This document shows, one piece after another, positions 32,692 to 42,199 of a stretch of 64,000 bases of DNA. The notes under the pieces were generated by a model. It worked only from the letters and a program-made list of their open reading frames with translations. It searched no databases and had not been told where the DNA came from. The number at the start of each line of letters is the position of its first letter. The stretch's first letter is position 1. Made by a program: the position numbers and the translations under genes. Source of the stretch: CAWJLS01 sp963843755 (GTDB taxonomy: Bacteria; Acidobacteriota; Thermoanaerobaculia; Multivoradales; DATKCC01); NCBI GenBank assembly GCA_963843755.1, contig CAWJLS010000008.1, forward strand, positions 310,001-374,000, in the 5' to 3' direction.

Positions 32692-34113
32692 ATGCATCGC
32701 CCTCTGGGGAGCTTCGAGACCGCGGCCACGCTGACCAACGACGCGGCACCCTTCGTCGTGGTGGTGGTGCTGGCGTTGGACGGGAGTCCGTCACCCGGCC
32801 GCCTGCGCGCCGCGCTCGCGACGCTGCAGCACCGCCATCCCTTGCTGCGGGTGCGGATCGCCGAGCAGGCGGGCCGCTTCGTCTACGAGCCGCTCGAAGG
32901 CTCCGGCCGCCAGGGCCCGGCACCGATCCCCTTCCGAACCGTCGAGCGGACCGGGGACGACCGCTGGCAGGCGGTGGCGGAGGAGGAGCTCAACACCCGG
33001 ATCGACTCCCAGGCCGGACCGCTGGTCCGCTGCGTCCTGGTGGCCTCCGGCGCCGCCTCGCACGGCGACGGCGCGCGGCCGCCCGCGCGGTGCGAGGTTC
33101 TCCTCGCCTTCCATCACGCGATCATGGACGGAGCCTCCGCGACCGAGCTGCTGCGGGAGCTCGTGGAGCTGTGCGAGGAGGGGGCCGCCGGTGCCGGGGA
33201 GGAGACCGGCGGGGCGGGGGCCAAGACCGGTGGGTCGGACGGGCCGGCCGCCCCGATCCTGCCGCCGGCCGAGACGTTGCTGCCGCCGTCGTACCGCGGC
33301 CTGGCCGGGCGGCTCCGGGCGGGTCGGTTCCTCGGTCGCCAGGTGGCCGACGAGGTGGTGTTCCGCCTGCGCACCCGGGGCGGGCGGCGGCCACCGATCG
33401 CGGCCACCGCCCGCTGCCACATCCTGCCGGTCGGCCTCTCCCGGGAGGAGACCGCGGCGCTGGTCCAGGCCACCCGCAGGCGGCGGGTGACCCTCAACGG
33501 CGCCCTCGGCGCGGCCTTCCTGCTGGCGGTGGATCGCCATCTCTACGGCGACCGCGCCCGGGCCCTGCGCTACATGACCTTCGCCGACCTGCGTCCGTAC
33601 CTCGACCCGCCGGTGGTTGCCGAGGCGCTCGGCAGCTTCCTGGCCATGGTGCGCTACACGGCGCGGCTGGACGCCGGTCCGCGGGCGACGGGGCAGGGTG
33701 GGATGGAGCGCTTCTGGCGCCTTGCCGTCCGGCTCTCGGAGCAGGTGGCCGCGGGCGCCCGGCGGGGCGACAAGGGGTGGTCGGTCCGCTTCTCGGAGGC
33801 GGTCCTGCGCATGCTTCTGCGCAGAGGCAGCGAGCGGATGGCGGCGACGGCGGTCAGCTACACCGGCGTCGCGCGCCGACGCCGGCCGGTCGGGCCGCGC
33901 GGCCTGCGCGCCTTCGTCTCCAACTTCCGGCTCGGTCCAGAGTACACGGCCCAGGCGCGGATCTTCGACGGCGAGCTGCTGCTCGACATTCTCTATCTGG
34001 ACGTGGACATGGACGCCGCCCTGGCGCGGACCCTGGCCGAGGAGGTTCTGAGCCTCCTCCGCGGGGCTGGTACCCCATCCGGGCATTCCGAAGGGGAAGA
34101 GGAGGACTCGTGA
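32692..34113 (+). CDS. Condensation-domain-type acyltransferase
   Basis: The 473-aa protein carries the condensation-superfamily catalytic motif HHAIMDGAS (HHxxxDG, residues ~138-146), with an N-terminal half (ALDGSPSPGRLRAALATLQHRHPLLRVRI) typical of C-domain and PapA-like acyltransferases and a C-terminal half with FVSNFRLGPEY. Such enzymes move an acyl group from a carrier protein or CoA onto an amine or alcohol. The gene is followed by an ACP overlapping it by GTGA and lies divergent from an acyl-AMP ligase, so it probably uses the acyl-ACP made by them. The start is ATG 32692; a longer frame upstream is antisense to the ligase. The acceptor is unknown. Confidence 0.8.
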   Translation: MHRPLGSFETAATLTNDAAPFVVVVVLALDGSPSPGRLRAALATLQHRHPLLRVRIAEQAGRFVYEPLEGSGRQGPAPIPFRTVERTGDDRWQAVAEEELNTRIDSQAGPLVRCVLVASGAASHGDGARPPARCEVLLAFHHAIMDGASATELLRELVELCEEGAAGAGEETGGAGAKTGGSDGPAAPILPPAETLLPPSYRGLAGRLRAGRFLGRQVADEVVFRLRTRGGRRPPIAATARCHILPVGLSREETAALVQATRRRRVTLNGALGAAFLLAVDRHLYGDRARALRYMTFADLRPYLDPPVVAEALGSFLAMVRYTARLDAGPRATGQGGMERFWRLAVRLSEQVAAGARRGDKGWSVRFSEAVLRMLLRRGSERMAATAVSYTGVARRRRPVGPRGLRAFVSNFRLGPEYTAQARIFDGELLLDILYLDVDMDAALARTLAEEVLSLLRGAGTPSGHSEGEEEDS

Positions 34114-34364
34114 GCGTGGACGTGACGATAGACGAGATCTGCAAGCTCGTGGCGCTGCAGCTCGGCAAGCGGCGGGTGGCGGCCGACGAGCGCCTGGTCG
34201 AGGACCTGGGCGCCGAGTCGCTGGACGTGGTCAACCTGGTCGCCCGCCTCGAGGAGCGCTACGACCTCACCATCGACGAGACGGAGCTGCCCGACCTGCG
34301 GACGGCGACGGATCTCTACGAGCGGGTCCGGGCCGGGATCGGGAGCGAGTCCGCGGGGCCCTGA
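34110..34364 (+). CDS. Acyl carrier protein
   Basis: The 84-aa protein starts at GTG 34110 overlapping the preceding stop, with GAGGAGGA just upstream. It has the carrier-protein fold pattern: acidic helix 1, then DLGAESLDVVNLV with the phosphopantetheine serine (residue ~37; ESL in place of the usual DSL), and an acidic helix with ETELPDLRTATDLYE. The gene position ties it to the condensation-type acyltransferase and the acyl-AMP ligase, so it is a dedicated secondary-metabolism or lipid carrier and probably not the housekeeping AcpP. Confidence 0.9.
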   Translation: MSVDVTIDEICKLVALQLGKRRVAADERLVEDLGAESLDVVNLVARLEERYDLTIDETELPDLRTATDLYERVRAGIGSESAGP

Positions 34365-34380
34365 ACCCTGGAGACAAAGA

Positions 34381-34433
34381 GCCGCGGGCGGTGGAACCGG
34401 CTTCAGCCCGACCGGTTCCACCACTCCCGCGGC
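34381..34433. terminator. Bidirectional stem-loop between the ACP and the octaheme cytochrome genes
   Basis: Two stacked stems, GCCGCGGG/CCCGCGGC (34381-34388 with 34426-34433) and GGTGGAACCGG/CCGGTTCCACC (34390-34400 with 34412-34422), enclose an 11-nt loop. It sits between two convergent genes and likely ends both transcripts. Confidence 0.7.
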
Positions 34434-34455
34434 AGAAGATCTCGGCGACAGGTTC

Positions 34456-35910
34456 TCAGCGGCTGTGCGCGGCCGCGAAGACCTTGGCGAGGGGATCTCC
34501 GTCGTAGCCCAGGGCCTGCCAGTCCATCCGGCCGCCCGGGCTGTGGCAGTCGAGGCATCCGAGCGCTTCGGACGCCGGGGAGACCTCGTGGAAGATCCCC
34601 ATGTAGCGCACCGTGTCGACCCATTCGTACTGGGCGTCGTCGATGCCGTAGAACTCCTTCGCGGCCCCTTTCACCGCCTTGTCGATGTCGCCGTCGGCGA
34701 AGAACTCCTCGACGACGATCGGCACGATCCACTGCTTGTCCTTGAGCACCGGCAGCTTGCCGCGGTGGATCTTGAAGGCGTAGATCTTGGAGCCGTCCTC
34801 CGCCTTCGAGCCGTGGGGCATCATCATGCCCACCTTGCCGTCGGCGTTCATCTTGACCGGCTCACCGGGGAGCTGCGCCACGGTGGTGCCGTCGTACCAG
34901 GCGTAGACCGGCTGGACGTCCTTCTCCAGCGTGATGGTCGCGCTGTATTTGTCGCTGTCCTCGTGGTAGGCCGGTGTCGACCAGTCGCGCACCATGTCGG
35001 TCGGGTCGACCTTGGCGAACCGCGGGATGTGGCAGACCGTGCAGTAGACCTTCGCGGTGTGGGCGTTGAGCGCTTCTGCCTTGTGCGGTGCGTCGCCGTG
35101 GCACTCGTTGCAGCGCAACAGATGGTCCGGCGTGTCGGTCGCCGAGAGATCCGTGCCGCGGCCGAGGACCCGGTGATCGTCGCCGCCGTGGCAGGTGACG
35201 CACTGCATGTCGTTGCCTTCGGCGGCCATGTGGACGTCGAGCTCCCGGTCGCCGTCGGCCATGGCGTACTCGATGTCACCGCGCTTGAAGTTCGGGCCAC
35301 CGCCCGAGCCGGCGTGGCAGCGCAGGCACATCTTGCGCTGGGGCAGCGAGATGCGCTTCGACACGGAGTCCATGCCGACCTGGTTCTTCCACAGCACCGG
35401 GCGCCACTGCCAACCGCCGTCCTCCGTCGGGTAGAGGTCCCGGTTGTAGCCCGAGGCGTGGCAGATCAGGCAGTCGATGTTCTCGATCTGCTCCTCGGAG
35501 ATCTGCTCCTCCGGCAGCTTCCCGAGGCCCGCGTGGCAGGCGGAGCACCCCTTGGACAGGATCTCGCCCCGGCTGTTGCGGGTCAGGCCGATCCAACTGG
35601 CCTCGGGGTTGGTGCAGAAGTCGTTGATCGTGTTGATCTTGCCGAGCTTCTTGCCGTGGGAGTTCAGGAGCTGCGGGGTGTCGCCCTTCCACTGGTAGTG
35701 CTGGGAGTGGAAGAAGGAGGTCGCCTCGTCGCGGTGGCACTCGAGGCAGGTCTTGGTGCCTTCGTAGTGCTCGAAGTACTCCTGGTGGGAGTAGGTGGTC
35801 TTGGCGTGGGCCGCCGGGGCCGCCGCCACCCCGCCGAGCAGGGTGGCGACAGCGATGAGAGTGACGACGGCGCCCCGATGGATCGCGCGCGGGCGGGTCG
35901 GGTGAGTCAT
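34456..35910 (-). CDS. Octaheme c-type cytochrome
   Basis: The 484-aa protein has a signal peptide (residues ~1-36, ending AHA) and exactly eight CxxCH heme sites: CLECH, CSACH, CLICH, CLRCH, CVTCH, CNECH, CTVCH and CLDCH. The spread-out distribution and additional His residues fit bis-His multiheme respiratory cytochromes, broadly similar to the octaheme tetrathionate/hydroxylamine-type group; no CxxCK site is present. It is the third gene of an operon with a DUF3373-type protein and a monoheme cytochrome. The ribosome site is GGAGGAGG. The role is probably periplasmic or outer-membrane electron transfer; substrate unknown. Confidence 0.9.
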   Translation of the reverse strand: MTHPTRPRAIHRGAVVTLIAVATLLGGVAAAPAAHAKTTYSHQEYFEHYEGTKTCLECHRDEATSFFHSQHYQWKGDTPQLLNSHGKKLGKINTINDFCTNPEASWIGLTRNSRGEILSKGCSACHAGLGKLPEEQISEEQIENIDCLICHASGYNRDLYPTEDGGWQWRPVLWKNQVGMDSVSKRISLPQRKMCLRCHAGSGGGPNFKRGDIEYAMADGDRELDVHMAAEGNDMQCVTCHGGDDHRVLGRGTDLSATDTPDHLLRCNECHGDAPHKAEALNAHTAKVYCTVCHIPRFAKVDPTDMVRDWSTPAYHEDSDKYSATITLEKDVQPVYAWYDGTTVAQLPGEPVKMNADGKVGMMMPHGSKAEDGSKIYAFKIHRGKLPVLKDKQWIVPIVVEEFFADGDIDKAVKGAAKEFYGIDDAQYEWVDTVRYMGIFHEVSPASEALGCLDCHSPGGRMDWQALGYDGDPLAKVFAAAHSR

Positions 35911-35923
35911 CGGGACCTCCTCC

Positions 35924-37627
35924 CTAGAACCGCGCGACGAGGCTCAACGAGGCCTTCGACGCCGAGTCGTAGGTCGGGAAGCCGAGGGTCGGCGTCGAGT
36001 CGAGCTTCTTCGGCGCCCCGAGGTGCCATCCCGACTGCGACCACTCGTAGTCGTAGTCGATGTAGTCGAGCTTCAGGATGAAGCGGTCGGTGATGCGGTG
36101 GGTCAGGTACAGCTCCCAGACGTTGCCGCGGGTCGCGGTCTTCGGCGCGATCAGGTCGTCCTCCGCCAGGGCGAAGTTGAACCAGTACTGGGAGCCGTGG
36201 TTGAACTCGGCGCCGATTTTGGTCTTGTCCTGGTTGAACTTGTAGCGCGCCCCGAGGTACCACATCGACCCGTTGTGCTCCTCCGGCATCTGGAAGGGGT
36301 CGGAGAACAGCCCGCCGAACGGGGTGGTCACCGGGTTCGGGTGCGACTCCATATAGTTGCCGGAGACGAACCAGTCGAACGGTCCGTCCTGGCGGATCAA
36401 GACGACGCTGGCGAGGTCGATGTCGCCCAGGTTCGACGACGGCGTGAAGCGCAGGACCACCGGCGCGTTGATCGAGTTGCCGGTCAGCGGGTCCTGGGTG
36501 AAGACCACCTGGCCGTTGAAGCCGTCGGTGACGTCGAAGGCGCGCGCCACGGTGGTCTGGATGAACATCTTCTCGGTGTCCAGAATGTCCCAGTTGAGGC
36601 CCAGGAAGGTCGCGTCCTTGAGACGGTCGGCGGGGAGCTTGAGCAGCTCGCCGTTGCCGAAGCCGGACTCGTAGCCCAGGCCGTAGCACAGCCGGACGGT
36701 CGAGTAGTCGTTCAGGTGGTAGCCGGCGGTGATGCCGTCGAACTGGTAGTCGATGATCGAGCCGAGCGGCGTGCCGCCGCGGGGCTCGTCCTGGCGGAAG
36801 TTGAGCGGCGCGCCGGCGGTCGACGGACGGCGTCCGATCGAGAGGTAGAACGGCACTCCGCCGATGTTCGTCCAGTTGAAGTAGGCGCGCTCGACCCGCA
36901 CGATGTCGGAGTTGGGCACGCCGGTCGTGGTGCCGTCGACGTTGAGGCTGGTCGGCTGGCCGTTGAACACCTGGATGCCGGTCGAGTCGCCGAACACCTT
37001 GTACATCGACAGGCGGCCGGAGAAGGAGACGTTGTCCCCCATGTCCGAGTCGAGGCGCAGGCGCAGGCGGTTCGTGTAGAGGATGCTGTTGTCGGCGTCG
37101 TAGCCCGGCACGTAGGTCTGGGGCATGAGCATGCCGAAGAGCTGCTGCTGGAGCTGCGGCGGGAACTGGGCCAGGGCCGCCTGCAGGTCGTTGTAGGTCA
37201 GGCCGTTGGTGAAGAAGAGGTAGTCGCCGTAGTGGGTGGCGATCTGCTGGTTCACGGCGTCGGTCGACGCCGGCAGCATGCCGGTCGAGCCCACGTAGAA
37301 CAGCGTGTTGACGATCAGGTTCTGGAGCTTCAGGCCGTCGAAATGATCCGGCACGCTGGCCTGGATGCTGTGGGCCTCGAAGCGGAAATCGCCGGAGAGG
37401 TTGACGCGGTCGAGCGCGTCCTTGCGCTCCCCGGTGCGCACCTTGCGCTCCAGGTCCTTGACCTTCTCCTTGATCTTGGCCAGCTCTTCCGCGTTCTGCT
37501 CGGCAGTGGTCTTGGCGCTCATGCCCTCGTCCTGGGCGGCTTCCTGGGCCAGGGCGGGCAGGGCCGCGACGACCAGCAGGAGGAGGAAAGCGATCGACAG
37601 GATGGCGAACGACTTGGTGAGTGTCAT
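35924..37627 (-). CDS. DUF3373-type outer-membrane beta-barrel protein
   Basis: The 567-aa protein has a signal peptide (residues 1-27, ending ALA), a short coiled segment (AEELAKIKEKVKDLERKV, ~40-58), and then alternating amphipathic strands with many aromatic/Asn/Asp residues, ending in a C-terminal Phe (SLSLVARF), as outer-membrane barrels do. Family members in Geobacter and other metal reducers sit beside multiheme cytochromes and resemble porin sheaths such as MtrB/OmcP partners. ATG 37627 is chosen; the longer frame adds 15 polar residues. It lies 13 nt after the octaheme gene's start side and 35 nt past the monoheme gene. Confidence 0.75.
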   Translation of the reverse strand: MTLTKSFAILSIAFLLLLVVAALPALAQEAAQDEGMSAKTTAEQNAEELAKIKEKVKDLERKVRTGERKDALDRVNLSGDFRFEAHSIQASVPDHFDGLKLQNLIVNTLFYVGSTGMLPASTDAVNQQIATHYGDYLFFTNGLTYNDLQAALAQFPPQLQQQLFGMLMPQTYVPGYDADNSILYTNRLRLRLDSDMGDNVSFSGRLSMYKVFGDSTGIQVFNGQPTSLNVDGTTTGVPNSDIVRVERAYFNWTNIGGVPFYLSIGRRPSTAGAPLNFRQDEPRGGTPLGSIIDYQFDGITAGYHLNDYSTVRLCYGLGYESGFGNGELLKLPADRLKDATFLGLNWDILDTEKMFIQTTVARAFDVTDGFNGQVVFTQDPLTGNSINAPVVLRFTPSSNLGDIDLASVVLIRQDGPFDWFVSGNYMESHPNPVTTPFGGLFSDPFQMPEEHNGSMWYLGARYKFNQDKTKIGAEFNHGSQYWFNFALAEDDLIAPKTATRGNVWELYLTHRITDRFILKLDYIDYDYEWSQSGWHLGAPKKLDSTPTLGFPTYDSASKASLSLVARF

Positions 37628-37662
37628 GGCGTTGTCTCGGTTCGGTGAAGGGTGCGTCGGCC

Positions 37663-38025
37663 TCAGCCGCAAGTCATCGGGTGCTCGGAGTCGGCCGCGT
37701 GGTCGATCGTCCAGTCACGCAGCGTCTTGTATTCCTCGGGGGTGAGCAGCTCGAGCACCGCCTTGTCCCCATGGTGCGGATCGGTGACGGTCTTGTGGGC
37801 GGGCGTGAACTGCTCGTCGAAGAACTCCGTCCACTGGTCCTGGATCAGGGTCATCGGCGTGTACTCGCCGTCGGGCGAGTCCGCCAGGTGACACTGCTTG
37901 CAGTACTCCTTGTACAGCTCCTTGCCGGTCATCTTCTTGTCCTTGGCCGTGGCCGAGAACGAAAGGGCCAGCAAGACGATCGTGGTGAAGACGGTCAGGG
38001 TGAGAGTGCGTCTCGTGCTGGACAT
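37663..38025 (-). CDS. Small exported monoheme cytochrome c
   Basis: The 120-aa protein has a signal peptide (residues 1-27) and a single CKQCH heme-binding site (~42-46). A Met (in DGEYTPMTL, or PMTCG near the end) could be the sixth ligand. It is the promoter-proximal gene of the three-gene cytochrome operon. A cytoplasmic-membrane or periplasmic shuttle feeding the octaheme protein and barrel is the natural reading. GGAGACC is the probable ribosome site. Confidence 0.85.
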   Translation of the reverse strand: MSSTRRTLTLTVFTTIVLLALSFSATAKDKKMTGKELYKEYCKQCHLADSPDGEYTPMTLIQDQWTEFFDEQFTPAHKTVTDPHHGDKAVLELLTPEEYKTLRDWTIDHAADSEHPMTCG

Positions 38026-38150
38026 AGTGGTCTCCGGGCTCTAGCCCCGTCCCGGTCCTTGGGGCTCTCGGTGATGAAGTGGAGCGCCGGACCTTCGGCC
38101 GGTGCTCCGGGTGACAGGGAAAGAATGCGCTATCTAACCTTCAGAGCACA

Positions 38151-38164
38151 TACCCATATGGGTA
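38151..38164. promoter_or_regulatory. Perfect palindrome upstream of the cytochrome operon
   Basis: TACCCATATGGGTA is a perfect 14-bp palindrome in an AT-rich patch about 126 nt upstream of the monoheme cytochrome start. It resembles an operator for a dimeric or tetrameric regulator; CsoR/CstR-type operators have a related ACCC...GGGT symmetry, but this is a loose analogy. Confidence 0.55.
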
Positions 38165-38273
38165 GTTATTCGGTTAGGTCGATCCCCCCGGGGAGTGGGG
38201 GGGGATGGCGGGGCCCGCCGGGCGGGGGCCGGTGGAGGGATCAGGCGGGGCTCAGGCCGGGGAGACGGCTACG

Positions 38274-39572
38274 TCAGGCTGGGGAGGCGGCCCAGACGGC
38301 CATCAGGTGCTTGACGTAGGCCAGGGTCGTTTCGAGGTTCTGGACCGTGTTCCATTCGAAGCGGCTGTGGAAATCGTGGCCGCCGGTGAAGATGTTGGGC
38401 GTCGGCAGCCCCTTCTCCGACAGCCGGGCGCCGTCGGTGCCGCCGCGCACCCGCTGTTCGGTCAGGGCGAGCCCCATCGCCTCGCCGGCCCGGAAGGCGA
38501 GCTCGATCGCCCGCGGATCCTCGGCGGTGATGTACTCCTTCATGTTGCGGTAGCTCTCCTCGATTTCGAGCTCGATCGTCGCCCGCGGGTGGGCCGCCCG
38601 GGCCGCCTCCACCAGGTGCTCGAGGAAGCGCTTGCGCCGCTCGAAGCCGTCGGTCGAGAAGTCGCGGATGAGGATCTTGGCCTCGGTCCGCGTGGGCGAG
38701 GCGCCGTCCGCGATCCGGTGGGCGAAGAAGTAGCCCTCGGTGCCGTCGGTCGCCTCCGGCGACTGGTCCGCCGGCAGGGCCGCCAGGATCTCGGCGGCGA
38801 TCCGCACCGCGTTGGCCATGACGCCGCGGGCGGTCCCCGGATGGACGTTGACGCCGTGGACGCGCACCGTGGCGGTGGCGGCGTTGAAGGTCTCGGTGTC
38901 GATCTCGCCGATCGAGCCGCCGTCGACCGTGTAGCCGACCCGGGCGCCGACGCGGTCGAGGTCGAGGGCGTCGACCCCCCGGCCGACCTCCTCGTCGACC
39001 GTGAAGCAGACGCGCAGCGGCGGCCGCGGCAGCGAAGGGTCCGCGGCCAGGTCCGCGGCGAGCTGCATGATCACCGCGACGCCGGCCTTGTCGTCGCTGC
39101 CCAGGAGCGTCGTGCCGTCGCCGGTGATGATGTCGTGCCCCAGGTGGTCGAGGAGCTTGGGCGAGCGCTCCGGGTCGAGCACCACCGGCGGGTCGCCGCC
39201 GAGCTCGAGCGGCGAGCCATCGTAGCCGCGGTGGACCCGTGGCCGCACCGGCCCGCCCGGCTCGTCGGGGGCGGTGTCGACATGGGCGAAGAGCGCCAGC
39301 ACCGGCGCGCCCTCGGCGCCGCCCGGGACCGTCGCGTAGACGTAGCCGTGCTCGTCCATCGCGGTGTCGTCGAGGCCCATCGCCCGGAGCTCCTCGACGA
39401 GCAGCGTCGAGAGGTTCTTCTGCTTCTCGGTCGTCGGGACGGTGTTCGAGTCCGGGTCCGACTGGGTGTCGACCTGGACGTAGCGCAGAAAGCGTTCGGC
39501 GACCGGCGGCAGGGCGGCTCGATCGGGCGCGTCGGCGCCGGTTCGGTCGGCTGGCGTGGGGGTGGGGCTCAT
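38274..39572 (-). CDS. pepT: Peptidase T (tripeptide aminopeptidase)
   Basis: The 432-aa M20B zinc peptidase removes N-terminal residues from tripeptides. Metal and catalytic motifs: FAHVDTAPD (HxD, residues ~98-106), LLGSDDKAGVA (~158-168, bridging Asp), TVDEEVGRG (~192-200, general base Glu) and GGTDGARLS near 368, with FTGGHDFHSRFEW close to the C-terminus. ATG 39572 has AGGAG 10 nt upstream; the frame runs further upstream but without ribosome sites. Length slightly exceeds the 408-aa E. coli enzyme because of an Ala/Pro-rich N-terminus. Confidence 0.93.
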   Translation of the reverse strand: MSPTPTPADRTGADAPDRAALPPVAERFLRYVQVDTQSDPDSNTVPTTEKQKNLSTLLVEELRAMGLDDTAMDEHGYVYATVPGGAEGAPVLALFAHVDTAPDEPGGPVRPRVHRGYDGSPLELGGDPPVVLDPERSPKLLDHLGHDIITGDGTTLLGSDDKAGVAVIMQLAADLAADPSLPRPPLRVCFTVDEEVGRGVDALDLDRVGARVGYTVDGGSIGEIDTETFNAATATVRVHGVNVHPGTARGVMANAVRIAAEILAALPADQSPEATDGTEGYFFAHRIADGASPTRTEAKILIRDFSTDGFERRKRFLEHLVEAARAAHPRATIELEIEESYRNMKEYITAEDPRAIELAFRAGEAMGLALTEQRVRGGTDGARLSEKGLPTPNIFTGGHDFHSRFEWNTVQNLETTLAYVKHLMAVWAASPA

Positions 39573-39747
39573 GCGGTCGGATCTCCTGGCGGTCGATTCC
39601 TCGGGCTCCGGCCCGATGGCGGCCGGTCTCGGTGGTTCGATGTTCTCACGCTCCGCCGCAACCATCGCCCGCCGGGTCCGTACCACCGGGGAGATAGAAT
39701 CCTCGACACTCCCGTTTTCGATGATTGATCCCCGAGAGGAGAGCTCC

Positions 39748-41262
<1,515 letters not shown>

Positions 41263-41317
41263 GCCCGAGAGCGGCCCGGGGTGCGCGCCCCGGGCCGCTC
41301 GTCACCGGCCGTCATGG

Positions 41318-41364
41318 AAAAAGCCCCCGGGTCGACGCGTCGCGCGCCGGCTCGGGGGCTTTTT
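41318..41364. terminator. Intrinsic terminator after the M48 protease gene
   Basis: AAAAAGCCCCCG (41318-41329) pairs with CGGGGGCTTTTT (41353-41364) around a GC-rich loop. The trailing T-run makes it a textbook intrinsic terminator for the + strand, and the A-run makes it work in the other direction too. Confidence 0.85.
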
Positions 41365-41739
41365 GCATGGTCGGCAAGCAGGCCGGCCGGGAGCGCGGTG
41401 TCCAGACAGCAGGCACTGAAAGGTTTCGGTTCTTCGTGACACATCCGGTCGGAAGGCTTCGGTCGGTCGGGCGGGTACCGCGGCGTTTCGCGGTACCCGG
41501 TCGGACGAGAAGAGGGAGAAGAGGATGGATTGGCGAATGAATCATGCAGTCACCGCCCTCGCGGCCCATGGGGCGACACAAGGTTTACATTCAGAATCTT
41601 TCAATCTATGATCTCGGCGAGGCGTGGCACGACGCGGGTGGCGGTGTGGGAGCTGACTCGTGAGGGATTTTCCCGGCGGCCGGCGTTCCCTCCCGCGGTC
41701 CCCGCGACACAACGCCCGACCGAACTGGAAGGAGAGTCC
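41365..41739. other. Intergenic region with stem-loop and promoter before the PilZ gene
   Basis: No convincing gene is seen here. The region holds an 11-bp perfect stem, CGGGTACCGCG with its complement around the 6-nt loop GCGTTT (41472-41499), without a T-run, then an AT-rich promoter patch and a ~120-nt leader. No c-di-GMP riboswitch core could be recognised. Confidence 0.5.
41584..41612 (+). promoter_or_regulatory. Strong sigma-70-type promoter of the PilZ gene
   Basis: TTTACA (41584-41589) and TATGAT (41607-41612) are exactly 17 nt apart, each matching consensus in five of six positions. The predicted start near 41619 gives a ~120-nt leader before ATG 41740. Confidence 0.75.
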
Positions 41740-42174
41740 ATGCCCGACACCATGACGAGCTTCGCGAGTGCCGGTTCCGAGGTCCTCTTCTCGATCGAAC
41801 GGCGCCGGTTCCCCCGGGTGCCCGTTCCGAACCTGGTGGTCGGCATCGAGCGTGCCGGGGCCGAGACGGCAGACCCTGCCAACCCTGTCGGGGCGCCAGG
41901 AGGATCCTCCGGGTTCACCGGGGTCGGCTCGGCCATCGACCTGAGCCTCGACGGCATGAGCCTCACCCTTCCCGAGGACATCCCCCTCGGCTCGGAGGTC
42001 CTCCTCACCTTCCAGGTCGACTCCCCGGACCCGGTCGGCGACACGATCGCCTTCGTCCGCGTCCCCGCCATCGTGGTCCGCCGGAAGCCCGGCTTCAGCA
42101 CCGGCGCGGTCCTCTTCCTCGGCTGGGAGTCGGCCGACTGGCAGGCGCTCGAGAGCTACCTCGAGCGGCGCTGA
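41740..42174 (+). CDS. PilZ domain protein
   Basis: The 144-aa protein starts at ATG 41740 behind a strong GAAGGAGAG. It shows the PilZ c-di-GMP pattern: RRRFPRVPV (RxxxR, residues ~22-30) and AIDLSLDGMSL (DxSxxG, ~67-77). A beta-rich remainder (LLTFQVD...PAIVVRR) completes the domain. It is a stand-alone receiver with no fused output domain, so it likely acts by binding a partner when c-di-GMP is high. A Gly/Ala/Pro-rich insertion (~45-62) sits between the two binding motifs, unusual for the family. A strong promoter and long leader precede it. Confidence 0.85.
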   Translation: MPDTMTSFASAGSEVLFSIERRRFPRVPVPNLVVGIERAGAETADPANPVGAPGGSSGFTGVGSAIDLSLDGMSLTLPEDIPLGSEVLLTFQVDSPDPVGDTIAFVRVPAIVVRRKPGFSTGAVLFLGWESADWQALESYLERR

Positions 42175-42199
42175 AACCGGGTCCGGCTCGCCGCCCGCG

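Noticed and set aside
41365..41739. c-di-GMP riboswitch upstream of the PilZ gene
   Set aside because: None of the conserved core sequence of the known classes could be recognised in the leader or the gap.
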